A DNA stretch of 64,000 nt from Prorocentrum cordatum. Its lineage: Eukaryota > Sar > Dinophyceae > Prorocentrales > Prorocentraceae. The stretch covers positions 591,542-655,541 of the forward strand of contig CAUYUJ010015726.1 of NCBI GenBank assembly GCA_963575745.1. The letters are read 5' to 3'. Within the stretch, counting starts at the first letter, position 1; each line of letters begins with the position of its first letter. Both the position numbers and the translations under genes were made by a program. Positions 49,536 through 59,600 of the stretch are shown here, piece after piece. A model generated the notes under the pieces. The model was not told the DNA's origin, did no database searches, and saw only the letters and a program-made list of their open reading frames with translations.

Positions 49536-50100
49536 TCTGTTTCGGGATGTTCCAAGGCAGCCGACCGCTCGCGCTTAGGGCCTCCACGGCCCGCCGCTGC
49601 GGCTTACTCTGCGGGGGGGCATCGACGTCGTCAGCCGCCCCCCCAGGCTCGGCCGCTGTTTCAGCCGCCGCGTTCGTCGGCTGGTTCTTCAGAAGCATAT
49701 CCGCAGCCGCGTCCTCCACCTTGCCCAGCGATATCGCATCCTGAAGCATAGTGCTATCGATCGGCCCTGTCCACGCCAAGTTCATGTAGGCATTCCTGCG
49801 CTCGCCCTTCTCCTTCGCCCCCTCGATGGCCCTTGCGAGCTTCTCCTGAACTGGGTCCTTCTCCTTCCTCCTAGCAGTCTTCCCCTCGGGATTATCCGTG
49901 TCATCCTTGTCCTTCTTGTTAGTTTCCGCCCTCTCCGTCTCCGCTCTCGGCGATGCGCTTCGGAATGGTTTTCGCGAGCCTCTCGTAATCGGTCTGGATG
50001 GCGGGCCAGATCGTTCTGGCCCAAAACTCCTTGAACGGCTGCTCGGGCGACTGCGTCTTGCGCTGACGGACGGTCGCAGCTGCTGGCCGCTTGTCACAGC
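49530..50100 (-). CDS. Unknown coding segment, charged then helical
   Basis: The best stretch runs from about 50000 (FKEFWARTIWPAIQTDYERLAKTIPKRIAES in one frame) through KKDKDDTDNPEGKTARRKEKD and EKLARAIEGAKEKGERRNAYMNLAWTGPIDSTMLQDAISLGKVEDAAADML in another, to SGRLPWNIPKQIEKRF. The frame changes once near 49920. The regular helix pattern suggests real coding sequence. The region 50100-50770 between this and the next segment shows no coding frame, only one GCTGTTGCAGC hairpin. Confidence 0.45.
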
Positions 50101-50771
50101 TAGTGCGCCTGTTGCAGGTCTGGCTCTGGCCGAGAGTGCTATGGAAAAGGAGGGGAAGCGAGCGGGGAGGAAGCGGGGCGGACGAGGCGGCATATTGCAA
50201 TCTTGAGACCACTTCGCGTCTGCTTCTGGGTGGCCTCGACGCGTGAATACTCAGAGTTCCAGCACGGGGCCACCATGTTAGATCTCCCTCGGGGTGACCA
50301 GGGCACGTGGGAACACCTGGTTCACCATCACCTTCGGCCCAGAAGCTCCTGGCCAACTCCATGAAACAGGACAACGAGATGACGATAACGGACCAGCTGC
50401 TGGTCACGGACCACCATCGCCCCTCACAGCACGCCCCCCGTAGTCTTGCCCCTCCCCGCTGCGGGGGTTCAAGCCATTTGGCCCAAGTCATTTGCGCGCG
50501 GGACGACTGCGCGTAGGGATCGCGGGGGCAACGTTGACGCCGCGGTGGTCTAATGCGCAGTCTCAAATTGCGCACTGACATACAGGATACATCGATGTGT
50601 GGACATCCGTGCCCGATGATCTCTGGCTAGACGTTGCTTTGCAGCTGTGCAGCTGTTGCAGCGATGCGATGATGCTGTCGCCGCTGTGCAAGGGCTCCCT
50701 ATCGCTGTTGCGGCGAATATTTTTTGTTTAAAAAGCGCGCCATGCATCCCCGGCACATTCGTTCAGCGCCC

Positions 50772-51200
50772 CTACGAAAAGAATCGCTTGAATACGTTTC
50801 GCCCATGCATCGGTGCAGCTGGAGGCATGCCCCGCAAATCCAAAGCGCTGCGCAAGGCACTGCATAAAGTAATGTCGAGCATCATCCCGATATCATCCTC
50901 ATCCCGCTGGTGGTTCTTCAGCATAACATGCGAGTGCACGCGGCTGCAATAGAAGCACACAGAGTCCCTCCCCTCCTTGTCCTTCTGGCACTTGCACCCC
51001 TGCTCCACGTAGCGCCTGAAGGAGCGGGTCTTCATCTTCTTGTGGTGCGCAAGCTTGGCCCAGTACGACGGGCACAAGATGCCGTCCTCGTCGGCGCGTT
51101 GCCATATCGGCACCAGCCCCCACGGCATGCCCCCTGGCAACTCTGTGTACATCAGATTGGAGACGGTCTTGAATGTGTGGAACTGCACGCGCTCGGGCAC
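50772..51200 (-). CDS. Unknown Cys-rich segment (142 aa)
   Basis: The frame reads MPERVQFHTFKTVSNLMYTEL, GGMPWGLVPIWQRADEDGILCPSYW, RRYVEQGCKCQKDKEGRDSVCFYCSRVHSH. The CKC...CFYC...H pattern could bind zinc. Upstream, in another frame, 51200-51500 has a proline-rich coding-like stretch (LLQFPLFHPAPSGLEHHAPF) that joins it near 51215. I take it as the 5' part of the gene series reading leftwards. Family unknown. Confidence 0.45.
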   Translation of the reverse strand: MPERVQFHTFKTVSNLMYTELPGGMPWGLVPIWQRADEDGILCPSYWAKLAHHKKMKTRSFRRYVEQGCKCQKDKEGRDSVCFYCSRVHSHVMLKNHQRDEDDIGMMLDITLCSALRSALDLRGMPPAAPMHGRNVFKRFFS

Positions 51201-51779
51201 GTGGGGATTCGTGGCCTCGTGCTTTTCAGCGCTGGCTCGAGTAGGTCGAGCCCCTCATCGCTGGAGAAGTCCACGCTCGGGCTGTAGGTGAAGCTCGGCG
51301 GGGCGCGCGGCGGAAACAACGGCGGGGCGCTCGGCGGGGCGTCCGTCAGTGACGGCTTCGGCGGGAACGGCGCGTGGTGCTCCAAACCTGATGGCGCGGG
51401 ATGGAAGAGCGGAAACTGCAGTAGCGGGGCGCGTTCCGCCTGCGTCACATAACTGGTGAACGACACCAGACCTTCCTGCGAGATTGCGAATCTATGTGTG
51501 CTTCGATCGTCAGTGCTGCAATCTATGCGTGCCCAAATGGCTGCGGCTGATGTTGCTGATGTTGGCGATGCAACTGGGGGCTGCTGCGGGCGGGGGCAGG
51601 CGCGGGAGCAGTTGCAGTTCTGCGTGCCCCCCCCGCATCCACGCCGCCAGCGTATTGGTCTCTGCACCAGAGCCAGACATCGTGAATATCGATCTGTGCG
51701 TGCGCGGCGAAGAGGGTGGTTTCGTGGCGCTACCTGGGGGCCATATCGGCGGCCGAAGGAGCGCGGGATGGGGCATGCG

Positions 51780-53640
51780 GACCACATGTTGCGATCTAAC
51801 ACGGCATGGTTGGTCACAAGTTGTGATCGAAGATGCTATGTTAGATCAGAAATTGTGCTCTAACATGGCATGTTAGAGCCCAACTGTGGCTCTAGAGCGC
51901 AATTTCTGCTTTAGCATGGCAGGTTAGAGCACAACATCTGATCTAACATACCATGCTAGATCACACCGTGCGATCTAACATGGCATGTTCGATCCCAAGT
52001 GTGATCTAACATAACATGTTAGATCACAAATTGTGATCCAATATGGCAGGTCAGATCACAATTTGTGATATAACATGCTATGTTAAACCACAAAGTGTGA
52101 TCTAACATAAGATGTTAGAGCACAAATTTGGCTGTAGAGCACAAATTTGGCTGCTGGGGGTTGTGCTGACAGGTCATGCTAGGGGTTGTGAGGCTGGGTG
52201 GGGGGTTGTGCTGGGGGGGGGGGGGGGGGGGGGTTGTGCTTGGGGGTTGTGCTGGGGGTTTGTGCTGGGAGGTAGTGCTAGGGGTTGCGAGGCTGCGCGG
52301 GGGGTTGTGCTGGGGGGGGTGTCCTTGAGGGCTTGTGCTGGGGGTTGTGCTGAGAGGCAGTGCCAGGGGTTGCGAGGCTGCGTGGGGGTTGTGCTGGGGG
52401 GTTGTGCTGGGGGGGTTGTGCTGGGGGTTGAAGGAACGTAGGATGGGGCATGCGGACCACAAGTTGTGATATAACATGGTATGTTGGATCGCAAGCTGAG
52501 GTCTAACACGCGATATTAAGCCAGAAATTGTGCTATAACATGGCATGTTAGAGCCCAAAATTTGGTTCTAGAGCGCAATTTCTGCTCTAACATGGCAAGT
52601 TAGAGCGCACATTCTGATCTAACGTACCATGTTAAACCACAGCGTGCGATATAACATGCCATGGTCGACCCCACTTGTGGTGTAATATCGCATGTTAGAT
52701 CGCAAGTTGTGATCTAACATGGCACGTTAGATCACAATTGTGATATAACGTACTATGTTAGACCACACATTGTGATCTGACGTGCCATGTTAGACCACAG
52801 GTTGCGATCTAACATGCTATGTTAGATTGCAACGTGTGGGCGAACGTGCTATGTTATATCAGAAATTGCGTTCTAACATGGAAGGTTAGAGCGCAAGTTT
52901 GGCTCTAGAGCGCAATGTCTGCTCTAACCTGGCAAGCTAGAGCACCACATTCTGCTCTAACATACCATGTCAGAGCACAGATCTAACATGCCATACTAGG
53001 TCACATTTGTGATCTAACATATCATGTTAGATCGCACGTTGTGGCCTAACATGGCATGTTAGATCGCAAGTTGTGATCTAGCATACCATGTTAGATCACA
53101 TCTTGTGATCTAGAATGTGTTGTTAGATCACAAGTGGGATCTAACATGCTATGTTAGATCGCACTTTGTGATCTAACATGGTCTGTTAGATCACAACTTG
53201 TGATCTAGCACACCATGTTAGACCACACATTGTGATTTAACATAGCATGTTAGATCACAAGTTTGGCTGTAGAGCACAATCTCTGCTCTAACATGGCATG
53301 TTAGAGCACAAGTTGTGATCTAACATACCATGTTATAGCACACCTTCTGATCTAACATACCATGTTAGATCACAACTGTGATCTAACCTGCGATGTTAGA
53401 TCAGATGTTGTGATCTAGTATGGTATGTTAGATCACAACTTGTGACCAAACATACCATGTTGGGTCACAACTTGCGATCTAACATACTATGTCAGATCAC
53501 AAATTGTGATCTAATATAATTAGCATGTTAGATCACAAATTTGGCTGTCGAGCACAAATTCTGCTCTGGCATGGCATGTTAGAGCGCAAGTTGTGATCTA
53601 ACATGCCACGTTAGATCACAACTTGTGAACTAACATGCTA
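51780..53640. repeat. Palindromic GATCTAACATG satellite with G-rich insert
   Basis: About 32-base palindromic units like those at 44410-44790, in two blocks (51780-52130 and 52455-53640). Between them, 52130-52440 is a GGGGGTTGTGCT minisatellite with a G run of about 20 near 52215-52234. The words AGGATGGGGCATGCGGACCACA precede both blocks (about 51763 and 52440), so the larger unit may be duplicated. Confidence 0.85.
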
Positions 53641-54205
53641 TGTTAGAGCTGAAATCGACGTTCGCGAAAACAGATTTCCCGCGGGCCCGCCCCCGCCGCA
53701 CCCAAGCGCGCGTGGCGCGCGGAAATCGAACAACAAATGAATCGTGCTGCCCCCCCCCTCCTCCCCCCAAGCGCCCTCGCCGCGCCCTTCCCCCCCAAAA
53801 GCGTCCTTAACCAGTGAACATATATGTTCATAATGCCTCAGCCCCCCCCCCCCAAAAAAAAGCGCCCTTGACCGGCGAAAATCGATTTTCGCAAGCTTCC
53901 CCACCCCCCAAAGCGCCCTTGACCGCCGAAAAATTTACTTCCACAGTGCTAAGGCTTCCCCCCCAAAACAAAAAAAACGCCCATAACCGGCGAAGATCGA
54001 GTTTCGCAGCGCTAGAATCCCCCCCCCCCCCCCCCCCCCCAAAGCGCCCTTAACAGCCGAAAATCGATTTTCGCAGTGCTGACGGCCCCCCGCCAAAAAA
54101 AAACGCCCATAACAAGCGAACGTCGATTTTCGCAAGGCTAAGGGCCCCCCCCCCCTCCAAAGCGCCCTGAACCGCCGAAAATAAATTTCCGCTGGTTAAG
54201 ACTCC
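53641..54205. repeat. Palindromic tandem repeats with C runs
   Basis: Units of about 60 bases contain AAAGCGCCCTTGACCG then a palindrome such as GCGAAAATCGATTTTCGC (53875-53892, perfect; variants near 53998, 54057 and 54117), then a long C run. Single-base runs here are likely to be miscounted in assembly. Confidence 0.8.
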
Positions 54206-54221
54206 CCCCAAAATGGTGGGT

Positions 54222-54261
54222 GTCTTAACCAATCCGAAATCGATTTCGGATTGGTTAAGAC
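54222..54261. repeat. Perfect 40-bp palindrome
   Basis: The left half is GTCTTAACCAATCCGAAATC and the right half is its exact reverse complement with no spacer. A further GGTTAAGAC lies at 54194-54202. It separates the palindromic array on its left from the CTTGGGG modules on its right. Confidence 0.95.
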
Positions 54262-55218
54262 CCTCCTTTTCGCCGGGGGTCTCGTGGGGGCCTCTTGGGC
54301 CAAAACGCTTGAATCTTCAGTTCCTCGCCCCCGTCTTGGGCGCCGACTCGGGGCGTAGTTCGGCGGTTTGGGCGCCTCGGCGGCTGGGCCCCCTCTTGGG
54401 GGCACCCTCGACCGGCTTGGCTGCCTCTTGGGCCGTCTTGGACGCAGTGGCAGACCAAGAGGCGAACGCGCCAAAAACATCAGTTTCCCCATAGGAAATT
54501 TAGGACCGTTGCTTATTAGGGCTCAATTGGTGTGCCCCGTGGGGCGTGTTCGGGGACTCTTGTTGTTGCGTTTTTGTTGCGGGTCTCTTGGGGACTTATT
54601 GGGGCTTCTTGGGCGCTTCTTGGAGCCTCCTGGGGTCTCCTGGGGGCCTCTTGGGCCAAATGGCTCGCATTTTCGGTTCCTCGCCCCCGTCTCGGGCGCC
54701 GACTTGGGGCGTTGTTGAGCGGTTTAGGCGTCTCGTGGGCCGTCTTCCCCCCCTCGTGCGCCGTCTTGGAGCCCTCCTGGGGGCATCCTCGACCGTCCTG
54801 GGTGCATCTTGGGCCGTCTTGGATGCAGAGGAAGCCCAAAAGGCGAACGCACCAATAATATCAGTTTCCCTATAGCAAATCGACGATGTTTGCATATTTG
54901 GGACTCTATTGGAGTGCCAATTGGGAGCCTCCTGGTGTCTCTCGGGGGCCTCTTGGGGCCTCCTGGGGACCTCTTGGGGCCTCCTGGGAGCCTCTGGAGC
55001 CGAAAGCTGGGAACTTGAATATGGTTGTGCACCTCTGGGACCCCTCTGGGGCTCGTCCTGGGGCTCTCTTGAGGACCTCTGGGGCCGTCTTGGGACCCTC
55101 TTGGGGTCGTCTTGGAGCCCTCTTGGGAGCCTGTGGGGCAGTCTTGGGGGCCTCTTAGGCCGTCTTGGACGCAGTGGAAGCTCAAAAGGCGAACGCGCCA
55201 ATGATATCAACTTCCCGA
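54262..55218. repeat. CTTGGGG modules left of the LINE
   Basis: At least three modules of about 300 bases. Each ends GGCCGTCTTGGA(C/T)GCAG, then GGCGAACGC(G/A)CCAA, TCAGTTTCCC and an A/T-rich leader (GAAATCGACGAT-like, then CTCTATTGGAGTGCC), followed by the CTTGGGGCC tract of the next module. The last module stops at about 55218 after AACTTCCCGATA. Confidence 0.75.
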
Positions 55219-55288
55219 TACTTCGTCGGGCGCCGGGCCCCCAGGCCCCCGCGGCCACATGGTGAATGAGCGCTCCGTGACGATGGTC

Positions 55289-55800
55289 GCGGGCAACGTG
55301 GGCGGCCAAGGCGACCTCTCACAAGCCACCGAATGGTTCAAGAGCAAATCGGCGTCGCTTCCAAGCCCCACCCCGTCCAAGACATACAGTGAAGGAGCTT
55401 TTAGTGGAGTCATGTTCGCAGAGTTCCTCAACGCGGGCGCGCGCGACTAGGCCGCGGGGCTGCTTCGCAGGGCAACCTGCGCGAACGGCGACAAGCAGAT
55501 CTGGGCCACCGAAGACCGCTCTGCGCCAGAGCGTGCCGCCAGGAACTATTGTCTTGGTCTCAAGCGCATCCTAAAAGGCAAATGGGAGATCCCGTGCAAC
55601 ATTTCAGTCAGCAACGAGGCGCCTTAGATTGCGACTGTGCGGGGGGGGGGGGGGGGGCACGCGCTCGCAGCCAAGGTCGCGGGGGGCAATGTGGAATGCG
55701 AGTGGCAGGGCGAGTGGGCCACCTGGTCCGAGCTACACGGCAACCCGCTGATCAAGGACCTCGCTAAGAAGTCAGACGACCTCCCCCAGCGTGCACCCCG
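55289..55800 (+). pseudogene. LINE 5' coding remnant
   Basis: Short coding-like pieces follow one another in different frames: a 63-residue piece to 55450 (TEWFKSKSASLPSPTPSKTY), then DKQIWATEDRSAPERAARNYCLGLKRILKGKWEIP, then GNVECEWQGEWATWSELHGNPLIKDLAKKSDDL. A G run at 55638-55658 separates the last two. It probably encoded the LINE ORF1-like N-terminal part; this is inferred from position only. Confidence 0.4.
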
Positions 55801-56737
55801 AGGTCTTAAAGGGAGCGCAAAAGGAGGAGCCAAGGGGCGCGGGCCCCATTGGGAAGTAAGGCGCGTGAGCAATGTTTCACCCGTTTCACCGGTAGTCGGC
55901 CATACTGCCAATATGAACCACGATCTGTTGAGAATTCGCCCTTGCAAACACTTACCCGCAGCAGCCGGCAATGCTGCTGCCTATCTATACCCTGCCCCCA
56001 AACATTCCACCAGAGCTGAGGAAGCACTTCGCGTTGGCGGGGGCCCCCTTCGCCCTTGTTCTCGGCTGCCCCGGGTGGCGCCCTGGAGCGTGGAGGGCTA
56101 CGCGGGCGCAAATCCGCTGGAGCTGGAGTGGCACATGGTTCAGCTCAACATCGACATTTTGTGCATCCAGGAGACGCACAAGGCAGGTGGCGATTATCAC
56201 GTTTCTGATGGAGGTTTCCTCGCCGTTTTCTCCGGCGCCGCCGACGCCGACCAGGAGGAGACGGCCGGAGTTGGTTTCATAGTTGCCCCTCGTCTTCGCC
56301 ATAGCGTGTTTGGATTCAGACAGGAGACAGCACGCATGGCGCACTTAAAGTTACGGGTGGTTGGTGGCAAAGTTGTGGTCTGTAGCGCATGCGCCCCGCG
56401 CGAAGGCAAAGTCTTCGAGGGCAGGCGGCCCTTCTACAGCAACCCTAGTGCTTTCTTGTCTGGTGTATCTTCGCATGGCCGCCTTTCGGTCCTGGGCGAT
56501 TTTAATGCTCGGCTTCGTCGTTGCCCCCCCCGGCAGGAGGGCATCGTGGGGCCCCATGTGTTCGGCGACCCTGCGGCTGCATGCACTCCGTCTTCCAACC
56601 GTAGTCTGCTAGCAGAGCTCTGTGCCAGACACAAACTGTTCATTGGCAACGCAACCTTCGATCAACCGGCGGACCAGCAGATCGCGTGTTATAACGTTGG
56701 GAAGAAGCCGGCCGTCTGGCGCTCCCATGCCAGATAA
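55637..56737 (+). CDS. LINE endonuclease part (366 aa frame)
   Basis: From about residue 165 the frame matches the endonuclease/exonuclease/phosphatase fold: VQLNIDILCIQETH (the Mg-binding glutamate), ETAGVGFIVAPRL, GKVVVCSACAPRE and LSVLGDFNARL (D-x-N). This enzyme nicks the target DNA to start reverse transcription. The C-terminal part of the domain (VGQIDFLLMSKDW) is in the next frame, so the gene changes frame near 56710. The first 100 codons lie downstream of a G run and belong to the upstream remnant. Confidence 0.75.
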   Translation: MRGGGGGHALAAKVAGGNVECEWQGEWATWSELHGNPLIKDLAKKSDDLPQRAPRGLKGSAKGGAKGRGPHWEVRRVSNVSPVSPVVGHTANMNHDLLRIRPCKHLPAAAGNAAAYLYPAPKHSTRAEEALRVGGGPLRPCSRLPRVAPWSVEGYAGANPLELEWHMVQLNIDILCIQETHKAGGDYHVSDGGFLAVFSGAADADQEETAGVGFIVAPRLRHSVFGFRQETARMAHLKLRVVGGKVVVCSACAPREGKVFEGRRPFYSNPSAFLSGVSSHGRLSVLGDFNARLRRCPPRQEGIVGPHVFGDPAAACTPSSNRSLLAELCARHKLFIGNATFDQPADQQIACYNVGKKPAVWRSHAR

Positions 56738-57605
56738 TGTTGGACAGATCGACTTTTTGTTGATGTCAAAAGATTGGCTGGGCAGTCTGAAAGACACCAC
56801 GAATGACCGGCGGCGCGCTTTGGCGTCGCACCATTTTCTGGCCCACGCAGATCTAGACGTGCAAGTCCCAAAAGAGTCGCGACAACAGCCAACTCCCCGA
56901 CGTGACCTGCGAGCCCTCCGCCTCCCTGGGACATCTAGCCGGTTTGCCGCTGCATTCGCAGATCGCGCAGAGGAGCTGGGAAACAGCATGCCAGTATCGA
57001 CGGCGTCCGACACTGACGCTCTCATGACAGAGTCGTTCTCCACGGCTGCGACGGCGATCCCTGTCCGGACGGCTACGCCGCGGAGGCCGCGGGTCTCTGA
57101 CCGCGCAGTGGGCATCGTCAAAACGCACGCAGATGCCAAGCACCGCGGGGACGTGGACGCAGAGAGACGGTTGAATCAGCAAGTGAGTGTCTGTGAAGAG
57201 AGAGAGAGAGACCGCGCAATGTGGATGGAACGTCTTCTCGCCGCTGGAGACCGGGGGCAAATTCGCAAATTGCGGAAGGGGTTTGCGCCTGGACAAGGGC
57301 GGATGCGAGACGTGCACGGCGAACTTATTGATTCAGATTCCCGTCGAGATACAACGGCCGATTACCTCAGAAGCGCGCAGTGGGCGGCGCAAGACACACA
57401 GCCTATGCAGGCAAACGTGCTGGGGCCCTCGCTCCCCGCGGAAGTCGGGCCCACTCAAGACTGGGAAGTCGTCGAGGCAGCAAAGGCGATGAGACGGGAA
57501 AAAGCTTGCGGATCAGACGAAAGTCCCGGAGATTTTTGGGAGGCAATATGTCGCCCGGACTCGGCGGCGCAAGCCTGGGCCACCGAGCTACGCCAGAAAT
57601 GCTGA
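56622..57605 (+). CDS. LINE endonuclease end and linker (327 aa)
   Basis: The frame resumes the endonuclease at about residue 40 (VGQIDFLLMSKDWLGSL, then ASHHFLAHADLDV, corresponding to the D-H end of the fold). A long linker follows, ending with AAKAMRREKACGSDESPGDFWEAI, a typical lead into a LINE reverse transcriptase. The frame stops at a TGA at 57603 and then continues in the same frame as the polymerase. It is a single nonsense change or a sequencing error. Confidence 0.75.
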   Translation: MPDTNCSLATQPSINRRTSRSRVITLGRSRPSGAPMPDNVGQIDFLLMSKDWLGSLKDTTNDRRRALASHHFLAHADLDVQVPKESRQQPTPRRDLRALRLPGTSSRFAAAFADRAEELGNSMPVSTASDTDALMTESFSTAATAIPVRTATPRRPRVSDRAVGIVKTHADAKHRGDVDAERRLNQQVSVCEERERDRAMWMERLLAAGDRGQIRKLRKGFAPGQGRMRDVHGELIDSDSRRDTTADYLRSAQWAAQDTQPMQANVLGPSLPAEVGPTQDWEVVEAAKAMRREKACGSDESPGDFWEAICRPDSAAQAWATELRQKC

Positions 57606-57644
57606 GAAGACGGCGACATCCAAGAGAGATGGCACGAGTCGCTG

Positions 57645-58985
57645 GTGATCGCCATCTTCAAGAAGGGCGGCCCTTCCCTGTGCGAGAACTACCGGCCCAT
57701 CTGCTTGTTGCAGGCCGGTTGCGAACTTTTCGCAGCAATGCTCTTGCGCCGCTTGAAGAGGGCAGGGGCGGAAGACATAATCTGGCGGACGCAGTTCGGG
57801 TTCAAGTCGAAGCGCAGCGCAAATCACGCGATCTTCGTTGCGAGGCGCAGACTGGAGGAGGCATTCGCGCGGACTGACAAGCCGCTTGTGCTCCTCGCGC
57901 TGGATTGGGCCAACGCTTTCGACAGTGTCATGCCCGACGCTCTCATAGCAGCCCTGCGCCGATTCGGGCTACCAAGCACGATGCTGGACATCGTCCAGGC
58001 GATCTACTCTGACCGGCTTTCCGCTGTTCGCGACGCGGGCAGGACGTCAGGGCAGCGAGAGCAGCAGGCGGGCATCTGCCAAGGCTGTCCTCTGTCGCCG
58101 CTCTTACTCGCCATTTTGATGACCGTCCTCCTCTGGGACGCGAAGAACGCGCTTGGTGACCTGGCCGGGGCCGTCAGTGACCTGGCATGCGCGGACGACA
58201 CCTTGATTGTGGCTTCCAGCGCTGCGGATGCGGAGGGGTGCATGAAGGCCATCGCAGACGCCGGGGCTCATTTTGGCTTGAAATGCGACTGGCGGAAGCT
58301 CGAGCTCATGGCCACTGGGTGCAACGCCCATTCTATACTTAAGCCTGACGGCGACCCAACCCCGCAGAAGACTAGCATGATATACCTGGGAAGCGTCTTG
58401 ACATTTGATGGTTCTGTCGGTGCAGAATTGAGCTGGCGGATCGGCCGACCCAGGTCAGAGTTCGATTCTTTACAGCGTGTTTGGTTTCATTATTCTATGT
58501 CTACCAAGGGAAAGATCAACGTGTACCTTGCGTGCGTCGGGTCGACGCTGCTGTACAGTCTCCACACATCTTGGTTACGTCAGCGCGAACTGGCCACATT
58601 GAATGCTTTTCAGGCGCGGCGCGTGCGGAGAATCCTCGGCATCAAGCATTCTTATGTCAGTCGAGTCACCAACGCCGCGGTGTTGCAGCGAGCCGGACGC
58701 GGCAAGCTCAGCGACCTCTTGCTGCGACGGCAGTTGATACTGTTCGGGGAAATCGCACGCAAGGCCGACGGCCATCCTGTCCGCACGGCTGTTTTCCAGC
58801 CTTCATCCTCTGAGCTGGCGCAGGCGCCCGGCCGCCGGAAGAGGGGCAGGCCCCGGCAGGCGTGGGCAACAGAAGTGTCTAAGCATGCTAAGCAGATTTG
58901 TCGCAATTCTCGATGGAACTTTTCAGATTTGGGCACCTTTCCAGCGGAAGCCTGGAAAGCAGCGGTGCGCAAGTATACTGTCTAG
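57645..58985 (+). CDS. LINE reverse transcriptase (446 aa)
   Basis: Nearly complete RVT_1 polymerase: VIAIFKKGGPSLCENYRPICLL, FGFKSKRSANHAIF, LLALDWANAFDSV (first catalytic Asp), GICQGCPLSPLL, DLACADDTLIVAS (A-D-D catalytic pair) and MIYLGSVLTFDG. The C-terminal part (LNAFQARRVRRILGI, then GRPRQAWATEV) is the usual thumb-like tail. Unlike the fragment at 31785-32757, there is no C-terminal Cys/His finger, so two LINE families are present. The Met at 57645 is not the true start; coding continues upstream across the TGA. Confidence 0.85.
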   Translation: MIAIFKKGGPSLCENYRPICLLQAGCELFAAMLLRRLKRAGAEDIIWRTQFGFKSKRSANHAIFVARRRLEEAFARTDKPLVLLALDWANAFDSVMPDALIAALRRFGLPSTMLDIVQAIYSDRLSAVRDAGRTSGQREQQAGICQGCPLSPLLLAILMTVLLWDAKNALGDLAGAVSDLACADDTLIVASSAADAEGCMKAIADAGAHFGLKCDWRKLELMATGCNAHSILKPDGDPTPQKTSMIYLGSVLTFDGSVGAELSWRIGRPRSEFDSLQRVWFHYSMSTKGKINVYLACVGSTLLYSLHTSWLRQRELATLNAFQARRVRRILGIKHSYVSRVTNAAVLQRAGRGKLSDLLLRRQLILFGEIARKADGHPVRTAVFQPSSSELAQAPGRRKRGRPRQAWATEVSKHAKQICRNSRWNFSDLGTFPAEAWKAAVRKYTV

Positions 58986-59035
58986 CGCAAGCTCGTCTCA
59001 TTGCTCATGTGCCTATGGACACGCGGTTTTATTCA

Positions 59036-59600
59036 TTCGTTGTAGGAAATCGACGATTTTTGCTCATTGAGGCTCTATTGGAGTGCCCCTCCTGGGGGTC
59101 GCTGGGGGGCCTGCTGGGGCCTCTGGGGGGCCTCTTTGGGCCTCCTGGGGACCTTTTGGGGCCTCCTGGGAGCCTCTGGGGCCGAAAGCTGGGAATTTGA
59201 ATATGGTTGTTCACCTCTGGGACCCTTCTGGAGCTCGTCCTGGGGCTCTCTTGGGCTGTCTTGGGGGCCTCTCGGGCCGTCTTGGGACCCTTTTGGGGTC
59301 GTCTTGGAGCCCTCTTGGGAGCCTTTGGGCCGTCTTGGGGGCCTCTTAGGCCGTCTTGGACGCAGTGGACGCCCCAAAGGCAAACACGCCAAAAAGATGA
59401 GTTTCCCCAATACGAAATCGAGGATTTTTTCTGATTGGGCCTCTCTCGGGGTGCCGCTTGGGGCGTCTTCGGGGCCTTCGGGGGCCTTCTTGGCGTCGTG
59501 GGAGTCGTCTTGAAAGGCGTCTGGAACCATCGCTGCGGCCTCCTGGGGCCTCCCTGCAGCCTCTTGGGGTCGTGTTGGCCCCGGGTCGCCGAAACCCCGT
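59036..59600. repeat. CTTGGGG modules right of the LINE
   Basis: Continues the module family of 54262-55218: leader GGAAATCGACGATTTTTGCTC, CTTGGGGCC tract, GGCCGTCTTGGACGCAGTGG, then a second leader with ATGAGTTTCCCCAATACGAAATCG at about 59397. Confidence 0.75.

Larger units (their letters stand above)
43821..50662. repeat. GCTG-TTG/TTT-CAGC hairpin family in the gene block
   Basis: GCTGTTGCAGC occurs at 45173, 46130, 47575, 47590, 49372 and 50652; GCTGTTTCAGC at 43821 and 49655; a paired variant CCTG-TTG-CAGG at 50108; near copies at 48187, 46743 and 50703. All have a 4-bp stem and a 3-base loop. They fall inside coding segments (encoding Ala-Ala-Thr) and in spacers. Confidence 0.6.
55219..59035 (+). 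mobile_element. LINE retrotransposon inserted in the module array
   Basis: The element carries an APE-type endonuclease and a reverse transcriptase on the plus strand with no LTRs. The left array breaks off after TTCCCGATA and the right resumes with (T)AGGAAATCGACGATTTTTGC. Other modules read TTCCC(C/T)ATAG.AAATCGACGAT without interruption. The LINE therefore lies inside one module leader. No long target duplication and no poly-A tail are visible. The copy has a frame change near 56710 and an in-frame TGA at 57603. Confidence 0.75.

Noticed and set aside
51780-53640. CRISPR-like look of evenly spaced palindromic repeats
   Set aside because: Units are contiguous with no unique spacers, vary freely, and the window is eukaryotic with no cas genes.
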